64,000 nt of DNA from positions 17,312,931 to 17,376,930 of the forward strand of contig CAIIXF020000003.1 of assembly GCA_903813345.2 (NCBI GenBank), given 5' to 3'. The notes beneath the pieces were generated by a model that worked only from the letters and a program-made list of their open reading frames with translations, was not told the origin of the DNA and made no database searches. The stretch comes from Owenia fusiformis (lineage: Eukaryota; Annelida; Polychaeta; Sabellida; Oweniidae). The position numbers and the translations under genes were made by a program. Below, piece after piece: positions 34,490-51,419 of the stretch (within the stretch, counting starts at the first letter, position 1; every line of letters begins with the position of its first letter).

Positions 34490-35256
34490 CCAAAACTCTT
34501 CATGAAATAATAAAAAATGCTGAAAATGCCAAAGTAACTTTGCTAAATAATGCAAAGTATTAACAAGGAATTTTGATTTGCAAAGATAAAGTTAAGTAAA
34601 GAATTTCTTACGCCATGGTTACCAGACTGAAATCTACATTATAGCCTAATCTTGTTTATAATCCTAAAATGTCCATCCATAATTCTGGTTTTCCAAGTTC
34701 ATTTCCCAACTCAAGCAATTCATTAGGTTTCTCCTTTGTTTGTCCCATATTCACTTATCAGTCTCAAATTCAACTCTAGCAATTCAATTTCTCCTATGTT
34801 TCTCCCATGTTCACTTTCTCAGTCTCAAATCTACATTCTGGTTTCTCCTAAGTTTCTCTCATCTTCACTATCTCAGCCTCAAATCTACATTCTAGCAATC
34901 CAGGACCTTTCTCCCATGTTTCTCACACGCTCACTATTCCAGCCTCAAAACTACATTCTGTCCTTAACACTAAAAATATTACTTACTTCACAAAATATAA
35001 CAATCAGCTACATGTAGAGCTAACAGTAACACCACTGGTCGATGCATTAAATACTTATCCCCTTAACTTGACTCTCATTGGCTAAGCTTCTTTCTCTGCT
35101 TTAAAACACTTTTAGGACTGATGGTCCTTGTAAAATCACATAATAAACAAAATAATATTTGAAACAAGTATCTAAAAGATAATGCACAAACTCCATATAA
35201 AATAAAATGAATATACAAATAAAAGTACAAAGTAATGATGCCAGGATTTACTCCCG
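34490..35256. other. Intergenic, degenerate CTCCCATGTTTCTC repeat
   Basis: 34736-34960 contains repeated TTTCTCCCATGTTCACT and CAGCCTCAAATCTACATTCT motifs, a decayed minisatellite of about 60 bp. The rest shows nothing. Confidence 0.45.
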
Positions 35257-35320
35257 TCGAGAGCTACTTAGATTTTGAAAGTATAGCTATACTTTCAAAA
35301 TCTAACATGGTAGCTCTCGA
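35257..35320. repeat. Near-perfect palindrome
   Basis: GTCGAGAGCTAC and TAGATTTTGAAAGTAT are repeated in reverse about a central AGCT, giving arms of about 28 bases with a small bulge. It would extrude as a hairpin and may be a tiny fold-back element. Confidence 0.75.
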
Positions 35321-36490
35321 CGTGTGTAAGCCAGGATCATTACACCGTTCTGCCATTTTGAAATCTGTCACGAGAAAATAAGGTTACCTGATGTTGCATT
35401 CTGGGAGTCAATCCTCCTTGGATCACAAACATGGCGATTCATGAAAACATTTGGTAGGGATTTATCTTACTTCGGTCCAAAGCCTTCTCTATATTCCGGC
35501 TTTGAGGAGGAAGATTGAGCTGCCTTAGTATTATAAATATTGTAAATCATTGTGTCACACGCACAGTAAATATGGCATAATAATATGAAATATACCTTTA
35601 TGTATAGATTTGAAGAACATCAGCTCACATCCCCGTCTGAATCTATTGTTATATTTGATTTCTTTAAGCGAGAATAATTTCAAATGTTATTCACGTCCAG
35701 AACCGGAAGCTATTTTTAGCTACAGCGAGAAAATTTCACCATGTGTCAAACTCCGAAATGAAATTTTGAAATATCTAAATCCAGACAAGCAACGCTTCAT
35801 CCTAAATATGATTAATATTCTTAAAAATATTTATAAAATTTATTAAAAATGAGTTCTAGGTGCGTGTAGGTGCGTATAGCACAGTACATACGAAATCAAT
35901 GAAGTTTCGTCTAGCTGTAAGCTAGAGACTCGAGTAAGATTTATCCATCGTTTGTATGAAGCTTTGGATTCATTTAATGTGCTACTTAAAGTCAATGGGA
36001 ATTATTTTTCTACCGCTTGGGAGAGTTTGAGACACAAAATTCAATTTAGCTCATTGTGACAACTTTTGGGTTGAGATTTATTTTTGCACCACATTTTATT
36101 CAAGTTTGAGCACTATTTTGAAATCGAGTGACTGCATAAATGGGCAACACCTACACTTAATATGACTCTTAAATAATCTTTACTTACCTCACCTTGTTTA
36201 CATTATCTAGCTCTCTTTGTGCTTGTACTGTTTGTCTTAAAATACCAACAAATCTATGCACAAAATTTTTTCTAAAAATTGCAGACATTTTTACACTGAA
36301 CGAAATTAATACACTGAACGAAGTTGTATGTAGTCAATTTTATTTAATTACCGGGATTTCTTTCCCTGGTAAAAAGCACGGGACCCGAGACCCGAACTCA
36401 GTGTAATCTGTAAATCTCATCTAGATGTATATTATATCATTCCAACAAAAATATGCACTCAAGAAACCATGACAGTGCATTTTCTGTTTA
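35321..36490. other. Intergenic, no supported gene
   Basis: Slightly more CpG around 35330-35500 and an ATG at 35431 followed by a GTAGGG, possibly a promoter and first exon, but no continuation was found. Confidence 0.3.
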
Positions 36491-36737
36491 TAGGCTACCC
36501 CCATAAATGTGGGGTTGATTTTTCAAATCACCCCACAATGACTAGACTAGTAGGCTACTTGTGTATTGAAAACTTGGGGTTGTCAAACGTTGTCAGTACT
36601 TGACACAAGATGCATTTTATCTAAATAATCACTAACCCAGCCTATTTTCAACCCCAAGATTTCAATACATAAGAAGTTGTGATGGCGATATGAAAAAATC
36701 AACAGGGAATCAACCCCACATTTATCTATAGGCCTAC
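36491..36737. mobile_element. Fold-back MITE
   Basis: Arms TAAATGTGGGGTTGATT (near 36503) and AATCAACCCCACATTTA (near 36708) with outer TAGGC/GCCTA ends. Inner CTTGGGGTTG/CAACCCCAAG is also inverted. No clear target duplication. Confidence 0.65.
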
Positions 36738-38300
36738 ATGTACCTGTCACAAATCAAAAAGCAGCTAAAGTTTCATTTGAGATCATAAAGATCTTATACA
36801 CATCAAAACCAACGATAACATGATGTGTTTTCAAACTACTGGATGAAGTTTAAAAGCTGATGTATCACAGTGAGATAAATCTTTATTATTCACAATAATC
36901 AAATTGATTCATTTCAAAATGTGATACAGAGAGGTTCTGTGTTATATATTCATGTTGCATATGATCATATGATACATTAAAGCTGAGGGAAATCGATAAA
37001 TACCACTTCAGTAACTTATAAGCTCTTGTATTGTGTTTTAAGTGAAACAAGACCCTTTAATTTTGATGAGTTTTGCATCAAACAAGGCTGAAATATCACA
37101 ATGACTGGCAGCTGTGTGATTTTGATTTTTATAATTGAAAATGTTTTACACAATTGTACAAAGATGGCACTTGTGAGCCTGTATATGATCTTAGGGGGGA
37201 TGCAGCAGATTCAAAATATCCACATACATGTAGTACTCACATCTTGAATTTTTCTTTCAAGTTTCTTTCAGTGTTTTTTTTCAAACATAGACCCAATTCT
37301 AGGGAGATTTTCATTAACCACAGACATGCACATCTTGAGGTAAAAATTATAGACCCACACCTAGGCTTATTAAAACTGCCCAATTGTAGGGATATTTTGT
37401 CAAAATGGGACCCACATCCTAGCTGCAGCAGTGACAGATCATGAAGATTTTGAAAATATAAGTAGAAATGACATACTTAGCCTTGTCTTGGTCAGTGTCT
37501 TGATTTTTTTATTTTAATTTATTTTCACCATAATAAAAGATAATGCTGACAAGGGCAAGGCTATGAGTCATGATGTATCAACCAGAATCATGAGATAAAG
37601 ATGTTATCACTTCAATGAAGTAAAACAGTAGATAGAATTACAGCAACATTTTAAAAATATCTGCTTATATACCTGTTATAGATTTATAACAATCCAGATG
37701 GATATTTTTCATTTATCTTTCATAACAATGTTGGCTTACTATACATGCTATATCATGTATAATGTTGGACAGGTCCCATTTATCTGTCAAAACCTAGGTC
37801 ATTTACTGTACCCCATTGGCTCTGGTTCAAAGCCAAGTGAATTTTCAGTCATTTTTGGAAACCTTATCGTTTTAGGAGAGGTAAAAACTGCATACCAAGT
37901 TGATATTTATAAATCACTTCCAAGTTGAATAAGGTAAAGATTGAAATCATTTTCAGATATTTTAATCAAGCTCGACAAGTACTATACTTGATTTAAACAT
38001 AAAGGGGCTACTAAGTTTTTGTCAACAATGGTGTCCAAATACCAACAATTATCATGGAAGCAGGGCATTAATTTGATAAGGGAGAAATTGACCATCTCTT
38101 CATAAAGAATATAAATAATTAAAGTGAGAGCAATTAACATTTTTAAGTCTTGCTATTTTGGGAGAGGAGTAATGGTGTGATGAAATCCACAAATGGCACA
38201 AATGTTAACATTTGGAGAGTTTTCCTAGAACATTTCTAGAGAATGACAAACAGCTTTATCTCTTTTCAATGAAAACCAATACAAACAATCATATAAAGTA
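36738..38300. other. Intergenic, nothing recognised
   Basis: AT-rich sequence between the MITE and the beta-tubulin 3' end; no conserved motif seen. Confidence 0.45.
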
Positions 38301-38714
38301 AGATTCATAATTTATTTTTAACCCCCTAATTGTTCATCTTTACATACATTGACAATACAATAATGGAATGATACAATGTACCACTGGGGGTGCAAATTAA
38401 ACAATCTTTCATATCTCAAAGAAAAGTATTGCTTCGCTCAATACAAATAATAAAAATATCCAAAAAGAATATTTTTTGCTTGAACAATGAGTATGTGACA
38501 TGTGTGTTTTTATGCAATATAATAAAGTTAATAAATAAAGATATGTCTATGATCTGTGAAAGATTATGCAATTTGCTCAATATCCTTAAAACGTGTTCAA
38601 TATTCATAGTCCATATGGTGCTTTTATAGATCTGTCTTTTACTATCAAGTTTTTAAGAGAGTCTATAATAGTTGGTTCGTTGTAAGGGTCTGACAAGATG
38701 TGTTGGCGAGGTGT
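38301..38714 (-). other. Beta-tubulin 3' UTR and flank
   Basis: Sequence following the tubulin stop. A possible poly-A signal, AATAAA on the minus strand, is near 38313-38318, giving a 3' UTR of about 400 nt. Confidence 0.4.
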
Positions 38715-42867
<4,153 letters not shown>

Positions 42868-42950
42868 TTTGGATTGTTATATTGTGTAAAACGACAGCGT
42901 CGATTTGGCTTTCTTTTTTATGCTCGTAATGACCGTTGCTAACACACAAC

Positions 42951-42961
42951 AGTATATATAG
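42951..42961 (-). promoter_or_regulatory. Beta-tubulin TATA box
   Basis: TATATATA on the minus strand about 85-95 bases upstream of the tubulin ATG, at a distance that allows a leader of about 60 nt. Confidence 0.55.
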
Positions 42962-43800
42962 TTCCTAGCAGCCCTATCACTACTAAAATAAATAAACTTG
43001 CGCATGACATAATCTTAAAACGTTTTGATTGGTTCATCAAACAAACCTTTGAACTACTTTTAATTCACGAATAATAAATGAATGATACCTTGGGAAATCT
43101 TACAAAAACACCACGACAGGAAATATAAAATATGCTATTTCATTTAATTCCGAAAATAAAATTACTTTACGAAGATAACCAGTTGGAAATTTGACAACTT
43201 TTCCAAAGACCTATTTTATTTGATATTTTATTGCGCGTTGATAGCTGCTCAAAACACAATCACCAAGCTGGATTGTGACGGTGGCAACAGACAAACAAAC
43301 AGATTTTGGGGTCATGAGCACAAGCACTTTTAAACCCAATATACAGCGAATAGAGGGGATATATTATGGATTTTAACCATAAGTTATTGAATAGACATCC
43401 CTTAAACCGACGTTCCCTCTTTCTGTATTTGTTGCATGGACTGATTGCACAATGCCCTTCAATTATATTTACTAAAAGCCTAATCCATATAATAGATATT
43501 AATATAAGGCTTAGGTGTCTATGCTCAGTCACAGGAATCAGTAATTAGGCTATCCAACCGTGACTGTCCAATATTCTGGTCAGTTGACCATCCTCACTTG
43601 GAATACCAAGACACCATAATGTTTTCATGTTTGGTCCGTTTGTTACAAGCATCTGGGAATACAGTTGACATTAACTTTTGTATGGTCATTAATGAGTTAA
43701 AATCTGTTGACTAAAGATCAAGACCGAGATCAAGTCCTATATTTTCAACACTTTTGTTGCTAAAATCAACAAGAAACAAACACAACTGAACTATATTGTT
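42962..43800. other. Tubulin 5' flank, nothing recognised
   Basis: AT-rich upstream sequence with no clear element or gene. Confidence 0.4.
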
Positions 43801-44770
43801 ATATAAACACGACACAGTTGTGCACAATCCAACACCAAAACACCAAAACAAAACTCAGGCGCAACCAATGAAACACAAACATCATTATCAATATCAATAT
43901 ATACAACCAACTTTCTCCAACCAGGGACACCATCAATCACACAACACAATCGGGCACAACCCGACACCTCACCTGATTGGACACAACCTGCCCCATGACC
44001 AGCATAACACAATCACAACACAGTACAACCCATTGTCAAATGAACAGCACAATAAGGCATAACCCAAAATCAAACTAGCATATCACAACCAGCCACAACA
44101 AGACAAAAAACCACCGGAACACAACCGACTATAAAACTAAAAACAACATAATCAACATAATCGAGCACAACCCTACGATAAACAAAGACAACAAATCCGA
44201 CAAATCCAAACCAAACATAACACACTGTTAAATAAATACATTTCAGGCAGAACCAGCAATACACAACAAGACTGTGACACCAATATACCCAAACAACTCT
44301 CTCCAACCAAAGACACATCAAACACACAACACAATCGGGCAAAACCCGGTACGTCACTTGATTGTGCACAACATGCCACCCGGATAGCATAACACAATTA
44401 CAATATTACATTGTACAACCCATTGTCAAATTGGCATAATACAATATGGTACAACCAAATAGCAAACAAACATAACGTAACCATGGACAACCAGACAAAA
44501 ACCACCGAAATCCATCGGACTGCAAAACTAACACAACACAATCAGGCACAACCAATAGAACACAACCAAATTCTCGTACCAACATACCCAACGAGCTAAC
44601 CCCCCCCCCCCCCAACTAGAGACAAACAAATATAAATCACACAACACTAGCATTCGAGCATCACCCATAACCTTACCCTATTGTGCACAATCTGCCACCT
44701 GACCAGCATGACACAATCACAACATTACATAACACAACACATTGTCATTAACTTAGCACAATAAGACATA
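43801..44770. repeat. A+C-rich, G-poor degenerate repeat, about 3 units
   Basis: CACAAC/ACACAATC-based sequence with strong strand asymmetry. Three diverged units (about 43850-44060, 44230-44430 and 44530-44770) share CCAACCA.AGACA, CACACAACACAATCGGGC, CACAACCTGCC and ACCAGCATAACACAATC. A 15-base C run sits near 44600. Confidence 0.75.
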
Positions 44771-45235
44771 GTTCAAAACGGTTTAGATCTGCACTTTTAA
44801 CCAGCGACGATGTTGTGAATGTGATCTGAACAATTTGTTCGCAAACTTGTAGATTATCTAAACATATGATACTGCTAAAGTGTGTCGGACACACGCGTTT
44901 GATAAAAATGTCGTGGTTACAACTCGTGAAATAAGGAAAAAAAGAAAAATCGTACCTTCGAGGTTCCGACATTTTGTTACCCGTTTCGGTAACTACTTTG
45001 GAATGCATTACCAGTGTTATATGGGTTTTTATGTTGTTACTCGGAAGTTGTGACTATTGAAGTATCGTTGATCGCCATCGAAACCATACGTGCATATACG
45101 GCCTTGATATTCCAATCAGAGATTCTTCTGACGTTGCAGCTAGGATGATCATCCTCGGTTGCAGGAAAGAAAATGTGATTGTGATGAGGATCAGAATTAG
45201 GGCATTAAATTAGTCAATTACTCAGGTGCGAGTAG
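44771..45235. other. Possible promoter region
   Basis: CpG-containing sequence. On the minus strand an ATG at 44972 with good context (AACAAAATG) is followed after 17 nt by GTACG. No downstream exon was found, so no gene is called. Confidence 0.25.
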
Positions 45236-45645
45236 GTAATTACCAGTTTCGCCACCAGGTGGCTGATTCGGGGGAATTAACATGGCAGGGTATTACAAAA
45301 TTCCCTTAAACCTGAATATGCATCAGTTTTAGTGGTTCACTTTTCATATTACCCTTATGTATCTGATAGTTATACAAATTAAAATATGTCCAGTAAAAGA
45401 AAATATTATATTCCCAACACAAGAAAAGATATTTCACTTTTTGTGGTTTTACAACATGGAGTCTATGGGGAATCTCCCCGACCTAGAAGTCACATTTTCA
45501 AAGAAAATTAATTTTTCAAAGTTGATAAACTCTTTTCAAAACCACTTTCGTAAGTGTAATTTTACATGTAGATTCCAAATATGACATCAGTTTGACTGAA
45601 TTGTAAGTTTTTGATGACGTAAATCAAGATTATTTCTACTCGCAT
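45236..45645 (-). mobile_element. MITE, ends GTGCGAGTAG / CTACTCGCAT
   Basis: Inverted relative of 22954-23306, sharing TAGTTATACAAATTAAA-type, AGTAAAAGAAAATATTAT and GTCTATGGGGAATC blocks. Confidence 0.6.
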
Positions 45646-46710
45646 ATGGGATATTGTTCGGGATAAACCCAGTCTCACTGAAATAAAAGATGTTCACGAA
45701 CGAATTGGTTACGATTCTGAGTAAGTCAAATGTCGTGATAAGACGTCAATTTCAAATAACTTTATCAAGTTGAAATTGTTGAGCGTTTATTAAAAGATGG
45801 CAGCGCGAGGATGAGAGTACAGTAACACATTGGCTACAGTGAGCTCCTCTCTCATACCGGAATAGCCTGACAACGGAAAACCGTTGTTGTCACTAATGGA
45901 GGGCATAACCGTCGCTTATGTCCGCCATTTGTGACAACGATATCTGACTTAACCATTGTCATGCTTTTCTCAGGCTTTTTCTGTCTCTCCCTCTAGTATC
46001 ACATCATCAAGATGGATAAACATAATATCCAATCCGACCGGGGGATAACTTGCTGTACATGTATATTCCATGATAAAATGAAAAATCAACATTAAAAAAA
46101 TTAACAAATTATATCCCGACAAAAATTGAATAATTTAAAAAAAGAAAAATGTTAGAGTCGCACGTGGGATATAATTGCAGGGTCTATAGCAAGATGATCA
46201 GGCTAATATCATAGCCATGGTTTAATAAAAAAAAACATGTCACGAATTTAATGTTTGTTTCATATCGATACAATCAAATAATATACATACAATTCGTGCA
46301 AAATTGTTCAAAATACAATTGTATGACATAAAATTGTGATTATTATCTTCCTGCTAGGCCAATGACACTTGTTATTCGTAATACGTATATTATATTCGTA
46401 ATGACATATCCCAACTGCTCAGATGAGAACAGTCTAGATTACAGTGGCCCTATAAATTTTTTGAAGTTTAACATGAGTTGTATAATCCTTTTAGTCCTAT
46501 AATACCGGCCATGCTTAATTTGGTTTAAAATTCCAATAATCCCCCTCCCCTTCGTTTTTATAAATTGTGCGACGTTATTTATTAATTTGATTGCACGATC
46601 TCATATCCGACGTTTGATGACTTACCTTATCTTTATTGTTTCAATTTTCATTTGATGTAAAAGTTATGTATTGTTACATCTTGGTAAATGCATACGTTCA
46701 ACGGTATGTT
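45646..46710. other. Upstream of peptide gene A
   Basis: From about 46010 onward the sequence resembles the regions upstream of genes B (51440-52900) and C (58600-59050), for example ATCGATACAATCAAATAATA and GTATATTATATTC. Before that, a small hairpin CAACGGAAAACCGTTG lies near 45872. Confidence 0.5.
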
Positions 46711-46716
46711 TATAAA
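46711..46716 (+). promoter_or_regulatory. TATA box, peptide gene A
   Basis: TATAAA 47 bases before the ATG. The spacing and downstream TTTGATGAT..GATAA..CATTGTTGT resemble B and C, so the leader is very short. Confidence 0.6.
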
Positions 46717-46762
46717 CCTGGCTTTGATGATGTGGATAATCATTGTTGTTAAAACTGAAACA

Positions 46763-49700
46763 ATGATCAGGCCGCGATACATCCTCGCCGTTGTCATGGC
46801 ATTAGCTATGCTTTTGGTAAGTCAAGTTCATTTTTTGAAATTCAAAACTAAATAGCCACTAGAAAAAATACTTTAAAAGAAGGCCTTTCCATAGACAATA
46901 AAATGTAGGATAACGTATATATTTATCAGTCTAAAACTCAGACTAAACTGATAAACTACAAATACACTCTTAAAAAATATTACTTGGATTTCCTTATATT
47001 GAGAACTTGTACTACTCATTTTAAGTAAAAAATTACTTAAATAATCTTGAACTACTGAATAATTTTTAAGTAATTCAAAGTAATTATAAGTAATTTAAAA
47101 CAATGATATATACAGGGTGTCAAATAAGTCCCGTCCCCCCTGCTACAACTAAAACCTTAATAGATGGTACCTAGTGTGATATACCATTGGGAAGATCATC
47201 CAAAGTTATGTTAACTCACCAACTCTCAAGTATTTTGGATGAAATTTACCTATATTTTTATGATGTCCTTTATGGCTAACGTATAGTCCTTAAAAGCAGC
47301 TTTTTGCGTCAAAATGACAAGGATATGACCTCAGAAATACGTCAAAAAGTTAATCTTTTTCGCATTCCACTTGTTAAAAAAAGGTTTTCAGCATTTTCCT
47401 TGCACCTCTATTTTCTACACATCTAACCCTATCCAGAAATTGGTTAAAGTCATTGCCATATACATGTTTAGTCAAGTTTCGGTCCTTTGACCTTTCTTAT
47501 ATCTGATTTCTAGGCCTATGGTCTCCTCAATTGATACAATGTAAAAATTTGTGAGATTGATTGACATGTGTCAGATATATGCCAATCAACATAACTTTGG
47601 AAGACCTTTCCAATGATATATCACACTTGGTACCAAATATCTTGGTTTTGGCTGTAGAGGGGGGACGGGACTTATTTGACACCCTGTATATTAATTCAAA
47701 AAAAATTAAAATGACTTCACAGGCACTCTGAATATATGGTGAATTTACTAATGCAAGGAGAGAAATTGAAATACTTACTGTAGTAATTGTAATACTCATT
47801 TACATAATTAAGCAATTAAAAAACTCAAAATGACAATATAAGTAAAACCTAAGTACTTGTAAAATGAAGTAAAACTAAGTATTTAACTTTAAGTAATTTT
47901 TATACTTGGGAAATACTCAAGTAATCCATTTTTAAGAGTGTAAGATTTGGCATTCAGGCAAGGTTTTAAAATGGGTATTTCAAATTTTCCAACATTGATC
48001 GAGAATGATTCGTAAATTTCGTTATCTTCTCGTAAATCTTCTTTTACGTTTTCTAGCTAAATGGAGAAATTTTTCTTCATCCTAGATTAGATAAGCTATT
48101 CATGATTTAATTCATAATTTCAATAAATAAAAAATGAGAGTTCGCTTTTCGTGTTCGCTTTGCTTCATGACTTTAAAAGGCGCAACTTTATTATGGGGTG
48201 GACTAGGCCGTGGTAGATGGTCAGACTCATTGAAATTCCATGCTTAGACTCATTGAAATCGAGTTATTTCAGCTGAGACCATGGCCACAATATGCATCAT
48301 GATAAACCATGACATCTCATTTCTTCTCAGCCCTTCAGGTAAAACAGAAAGATGCTATGAGTATCAGAATGACAATATGTGTTATTCTGGTATTTTAGTC
48401 TCTTTCTCCACTGCCACGATCATGTGACAGAACATAACTGATAGAAAGCCATTCATTGTATAATTTAGTATACGTCAATATTATACTCTGATTTTACATT
48501 TAGGCATGTGCCAAATCGAAACCATCCTGTGTAATATTGTATGAAGCGATAGTGGAAGACGCCTCCTCGTCGATCAATGCGAGGGACGTCCCCAAGACAG
48601 ATGTGCGCAAGTTCGTCAGACGAGGTAAGATCAAGACCGTTGGTAACTTTATACATTCTGAATTCATGTAATTACATTGCAACTGACTTCTTCAATAAAT
48701 GTTTAATTATTTGATTAAAATGCAAAATACATATTGTGGTCCATGCTCCATTCTACCTATATTTCATCGCATGCTCTTTTCCCATGGGTATCAGAATACC
48801 ACGTTGTCTTTCCTTTTGGCTAGGAAATGTCTTTTAAGAAACACGCTGACTAATGTAAAAAATATGAATATAAATATGGACATCCAAAAGCATGCTTCCT
48901 ATAACAAGAGCTAAGAAAAGTCACTTAAAATGATTCAATTATTACTGTATGTATGTAAATATATTGTGTAACTGTATTAAACTGAAATAAAAAAAACTTT
49001 AGAAAATGTAGAAAATGTTCCAATATCATAGACCACGCCTTTACCGTCGACAAGTTCCAGTGACAAAATATACCGTAGTACACTTTAGATGTACGGTGTC
49101 ACTATTTAACCGATTTGAAGCAAAGTCAATGATGTAGGTTTGATGTAGGTTTTAAAAAATAATCTGAGGAATGCATTAAGGATCTCATGTTTGATTTTTT
49201 GAGTATTCGTTGAGGAAGACATATAGCTTTCTAATAACGGTAAAAGACTTTCGAACAATGCTCGATTTTTTCGTAGTCAATCTACCCATATAATTGGTCT
49301 GTTGGAAAAAATTATGTTTTTACACATTTCCTTTGATCATTTCCTCCCCTGTCGTTAAGAGTATCTTTGCTTCAAATATATTAAATAGTGATATCGTACA
49401 TCTTAAGTGTAATTCGGTATATTTTGTCACTGTACCTTGTCGATGGTTAGGCGTGATAGACGTAACAATTGTTCTTGTGTAGTAAAGGGCACCCCGCCGC
49501 CAACAAGTGATCCTAAGTTTGGACGTGACGTTGATTTTCCAGAGTGTTCTCAGAGACGAGGTGAGATTCACTGTTGAGATTTTTAAGTTGTTAAGTAAAT
49601 ACTAATATATATAGATATTTGTAGACGACACCGAATTACCCAGTTAATCTAATTTCATGTTCCCTTCCAAGAGAAGACTCTTGCATGAGAACTTGCAAAC

Positions 49701-49999
49701 TCTTGAATGTCTAGAAATTCCTTTTGAAATGTCATGGTCCATTCACGGTCGATTGTGTCGTTGAATTTTTAGTTAAAAAATTATTATTGTATATATAAAC
49801 TTTAATTACGTTTTTACATTTTTTTCCAGGGACAATATAACTTTTCTGAGTATATATGATTTTAAGAGGGATAATATGATTTTATTTCCCAGGGAAAACA
49901 GTAGTATTATGGAGCAAAGTGGGATATCCGGGAAGGAAACGAAGGGCGTTGCCGATGATGAGGTCGTCCATGATGAGACGCGCGCTAGAGAATCACTAG
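46763..49999 (+). CDS. Secreted propeptide A, unknown family, four exons
   Basis: Exons 46763-46816, 48504-48624, 49483-49560 and 49893-49999 join in phase (0, 1, 1) to 119 codons. Exon 1 plus the first codons of exon 2 give a signal peptide (MIRPRYILAVVMALAMLL, then ACA as the likely cleavage end). The middle has dibasic sites at the ends of exons 2 and 3 (KFVRRV, CSQRRG) and two extra cysteines. Exon 4 has GRKRR followed by ALPMMRSSMMRRALENH. A furin-type cut after RKRR would release this cationic Met/Arg-rich peptide. I do not recognise the family; a neuropeptide-like, toxin-like or antimicrobial precursor would fit. Exon 3 has no counterpart in B or C; being flanked by phase-1 introns it can be gained or skipped without frame change. 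The C terminus runs four residues further than in B and C. Confidence 0.7.
46965..47940. mobile_element. MITE pair in gene A intron 1 (outer)
   Basis: Outer ends CACTCTTAAAAAATATTACT and TTTTTAAGAGTG between TA dinucleotides, with AAGTAATT-rich arms. It contains 47113-47686. Absent from the matching introns of B and C. Confidence 0.75.
47113..47686. mobile_element. Tc1/mariner-like MITE (inner), TA target
   Basis: TIRs CAGGGTGTCAAATAAGTCCC and GGGACTTATTTGACACCCTG, perfect over 20 bases, between TA dinucleotides, with longer imperfect arms. No ORF. Confidence 0.85.
47941..48503. other. Gene A intron 1 remainder
   Basis: Shares blocks with B and C intron 1, for example TGAGAGTTCG..TTTTCGTGTTCGCTTTGCTT and CATTGAAATCGAGTTATTT. 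No other feature. Confidence 0.5.
48625..49482. other. Gene A intron 2
   Basis: AT-rich intron with no recognised element. Intron 3 (49561-49892) is likewise plain. Confidence 0.45.
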
Positions 50000-50055
50000 A
50001 AGACGCAGCCCAATTTGCGTTACCAGTTGGAAACTTACAGTTAAATTATGAATGT

Positions 50056-50061
50056 AATAAA
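50056..50061 (+). terminator. Poly-A signal, gene A
   Basis: AATAAA in the conserved context GAATGTAATAAAGTACGT, 57 bases after the stop; the same context follows B and C. Confidence 0.7.
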
Positions 50062-50595
50062 GTACGTTACTAGATGATATAGCAATATTTTTATAGTTAT
50101 GTTTGTGCATTGTATGTCACCTGACAAGTGTCTTGTGTAACATCTATGGTAGAAGAAGTGAGTAACTTTGATATTACTTGGTGTTACCGAGCAGGCGTGA
50201 CCCAATACCAACACTGAACTTTGGGAGACCCCCCCCTAATCTATGTCAGGAAATAAGAACGTCATGTTATGTATCCTCATTTGATATTCATCATTGAATT
50301 TTCGGATTAATTCAAAATACATGGTTCGCGGCAAAAGTGGAAAACATGACTGTCAGAATTTACCATATTGCCATTGCCATTGGCAGCCATGCAGCTGATG
50401 CGTTCCCTTTGGCAGCATTGAAGTTAGACAATATACTGTACCTAAAGCTTGGATCACATTTGATCTGTGGCAGCCACTCGACGGCCATAGGTTCTCAAAA
50501 TCGAGAGAAATAGCAATACAATTTCAATATTGATTTCGTGAAGCTACGACCGACGTACGCCCTCCGTAGAGCAATTGTAACTGAGGAATACTTAA
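50062..50595. other. Gene A 3' flank
   Basis: Resembles the sequence after gene B (CACCTGACAAGTGTCTTG, TGGTGTTACC, GGGAGA plus a C run) up to about 50340. The part near 50555-50595 resembles 58118-58160. No gene. Confidence 0.5.
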
Positions 50596-51419
50596 AGTCC
50601 CCATCTAAAGTTTAAACCACTTTGGCTTATATTGTAGTCTTACCCAATGTTATCAAAGTGTGATATGTGAAACTTTTTTTTTAAATTTCAAAAAGTGGTT
50701 TTTGATAGAATTTTTGTTCCAAAATTTGTGAATTTATTTAAAACTAACTTTTAGAGGTCACACATACCTTTAATTAGCCACAACTCATACCAATGCATAG
50801 CATTCATCCTCGCATGTTTTTTTGCCGAAAAAATTAAGAAAATCGGTTCATAAATAAGCGAGAAATGAACGCATTAAAATGGTTCCGAGAAAAATGCATT
50901 TAAAAATTCTAGTTCTCATAGAAACCAATGGTACAATGATATCTAAAACATAATATATTCTTCCTTTTAACCTGGTTAGACAATCAACATTGGTATATTA
51001 TTGAAGTCTAGCATATTTAGAAAAGATTGACATCGAAGAAAAAATTTCAATTTTTTTCAAAAGGTTTTTGCTACCTTAGTGACATCACTAATGGTGCAAA
51101 ATATTTTTGATATGCTAAAACATTGAAGTGGCCCATTAAATATGGCATTTTATTATTGAAATAGTGTGTCCTTTGATCAATCTTTGCATTGGTGTTAAAA
51201 AGATTATCTTTTTCGAAATGCATTAAGAAATATTTGATGATTAAAAAATTTCAACTTTTTTTGAAAAATGGCGGGAAATTTGAATATTTGAGAAATGAAA
51301 TGCTCACAACTTTTTTTTCAAAATTTTTTTTCTTTCAAAAATCTCTAGGATAACTTTTTAAGTCATGACAAATAGTAAATGAATGATAAAAAAATATTTT
51401 CAAACTTTAGACGGGGACT
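50596..51419. mobile_element. TTAA MITE with empty site in a paralogue
   Basis: Ends AGTCCCCATCTAAAGTTT and AAACTTTAGACGGGGACT between TTAA at 50592-50595 and 51420-51423. The paralogous site near 58151 reads GAATACTTAAGAGGGACT without the insert. Long AT-rich arms, no ORF. Confidence 0.9.

Noticed and set aside
35431-35456. Possible first exon MAIHENIW followed by GTAGGG
   Set aside because: No supporting downstream exon; could be chance in a slightly GC-richer patch.
44956-44972. First exon on minus encoding MSEPR with a GTACG donor
   Set aside because: Good start context but no downstream exon or splice partner could be found.
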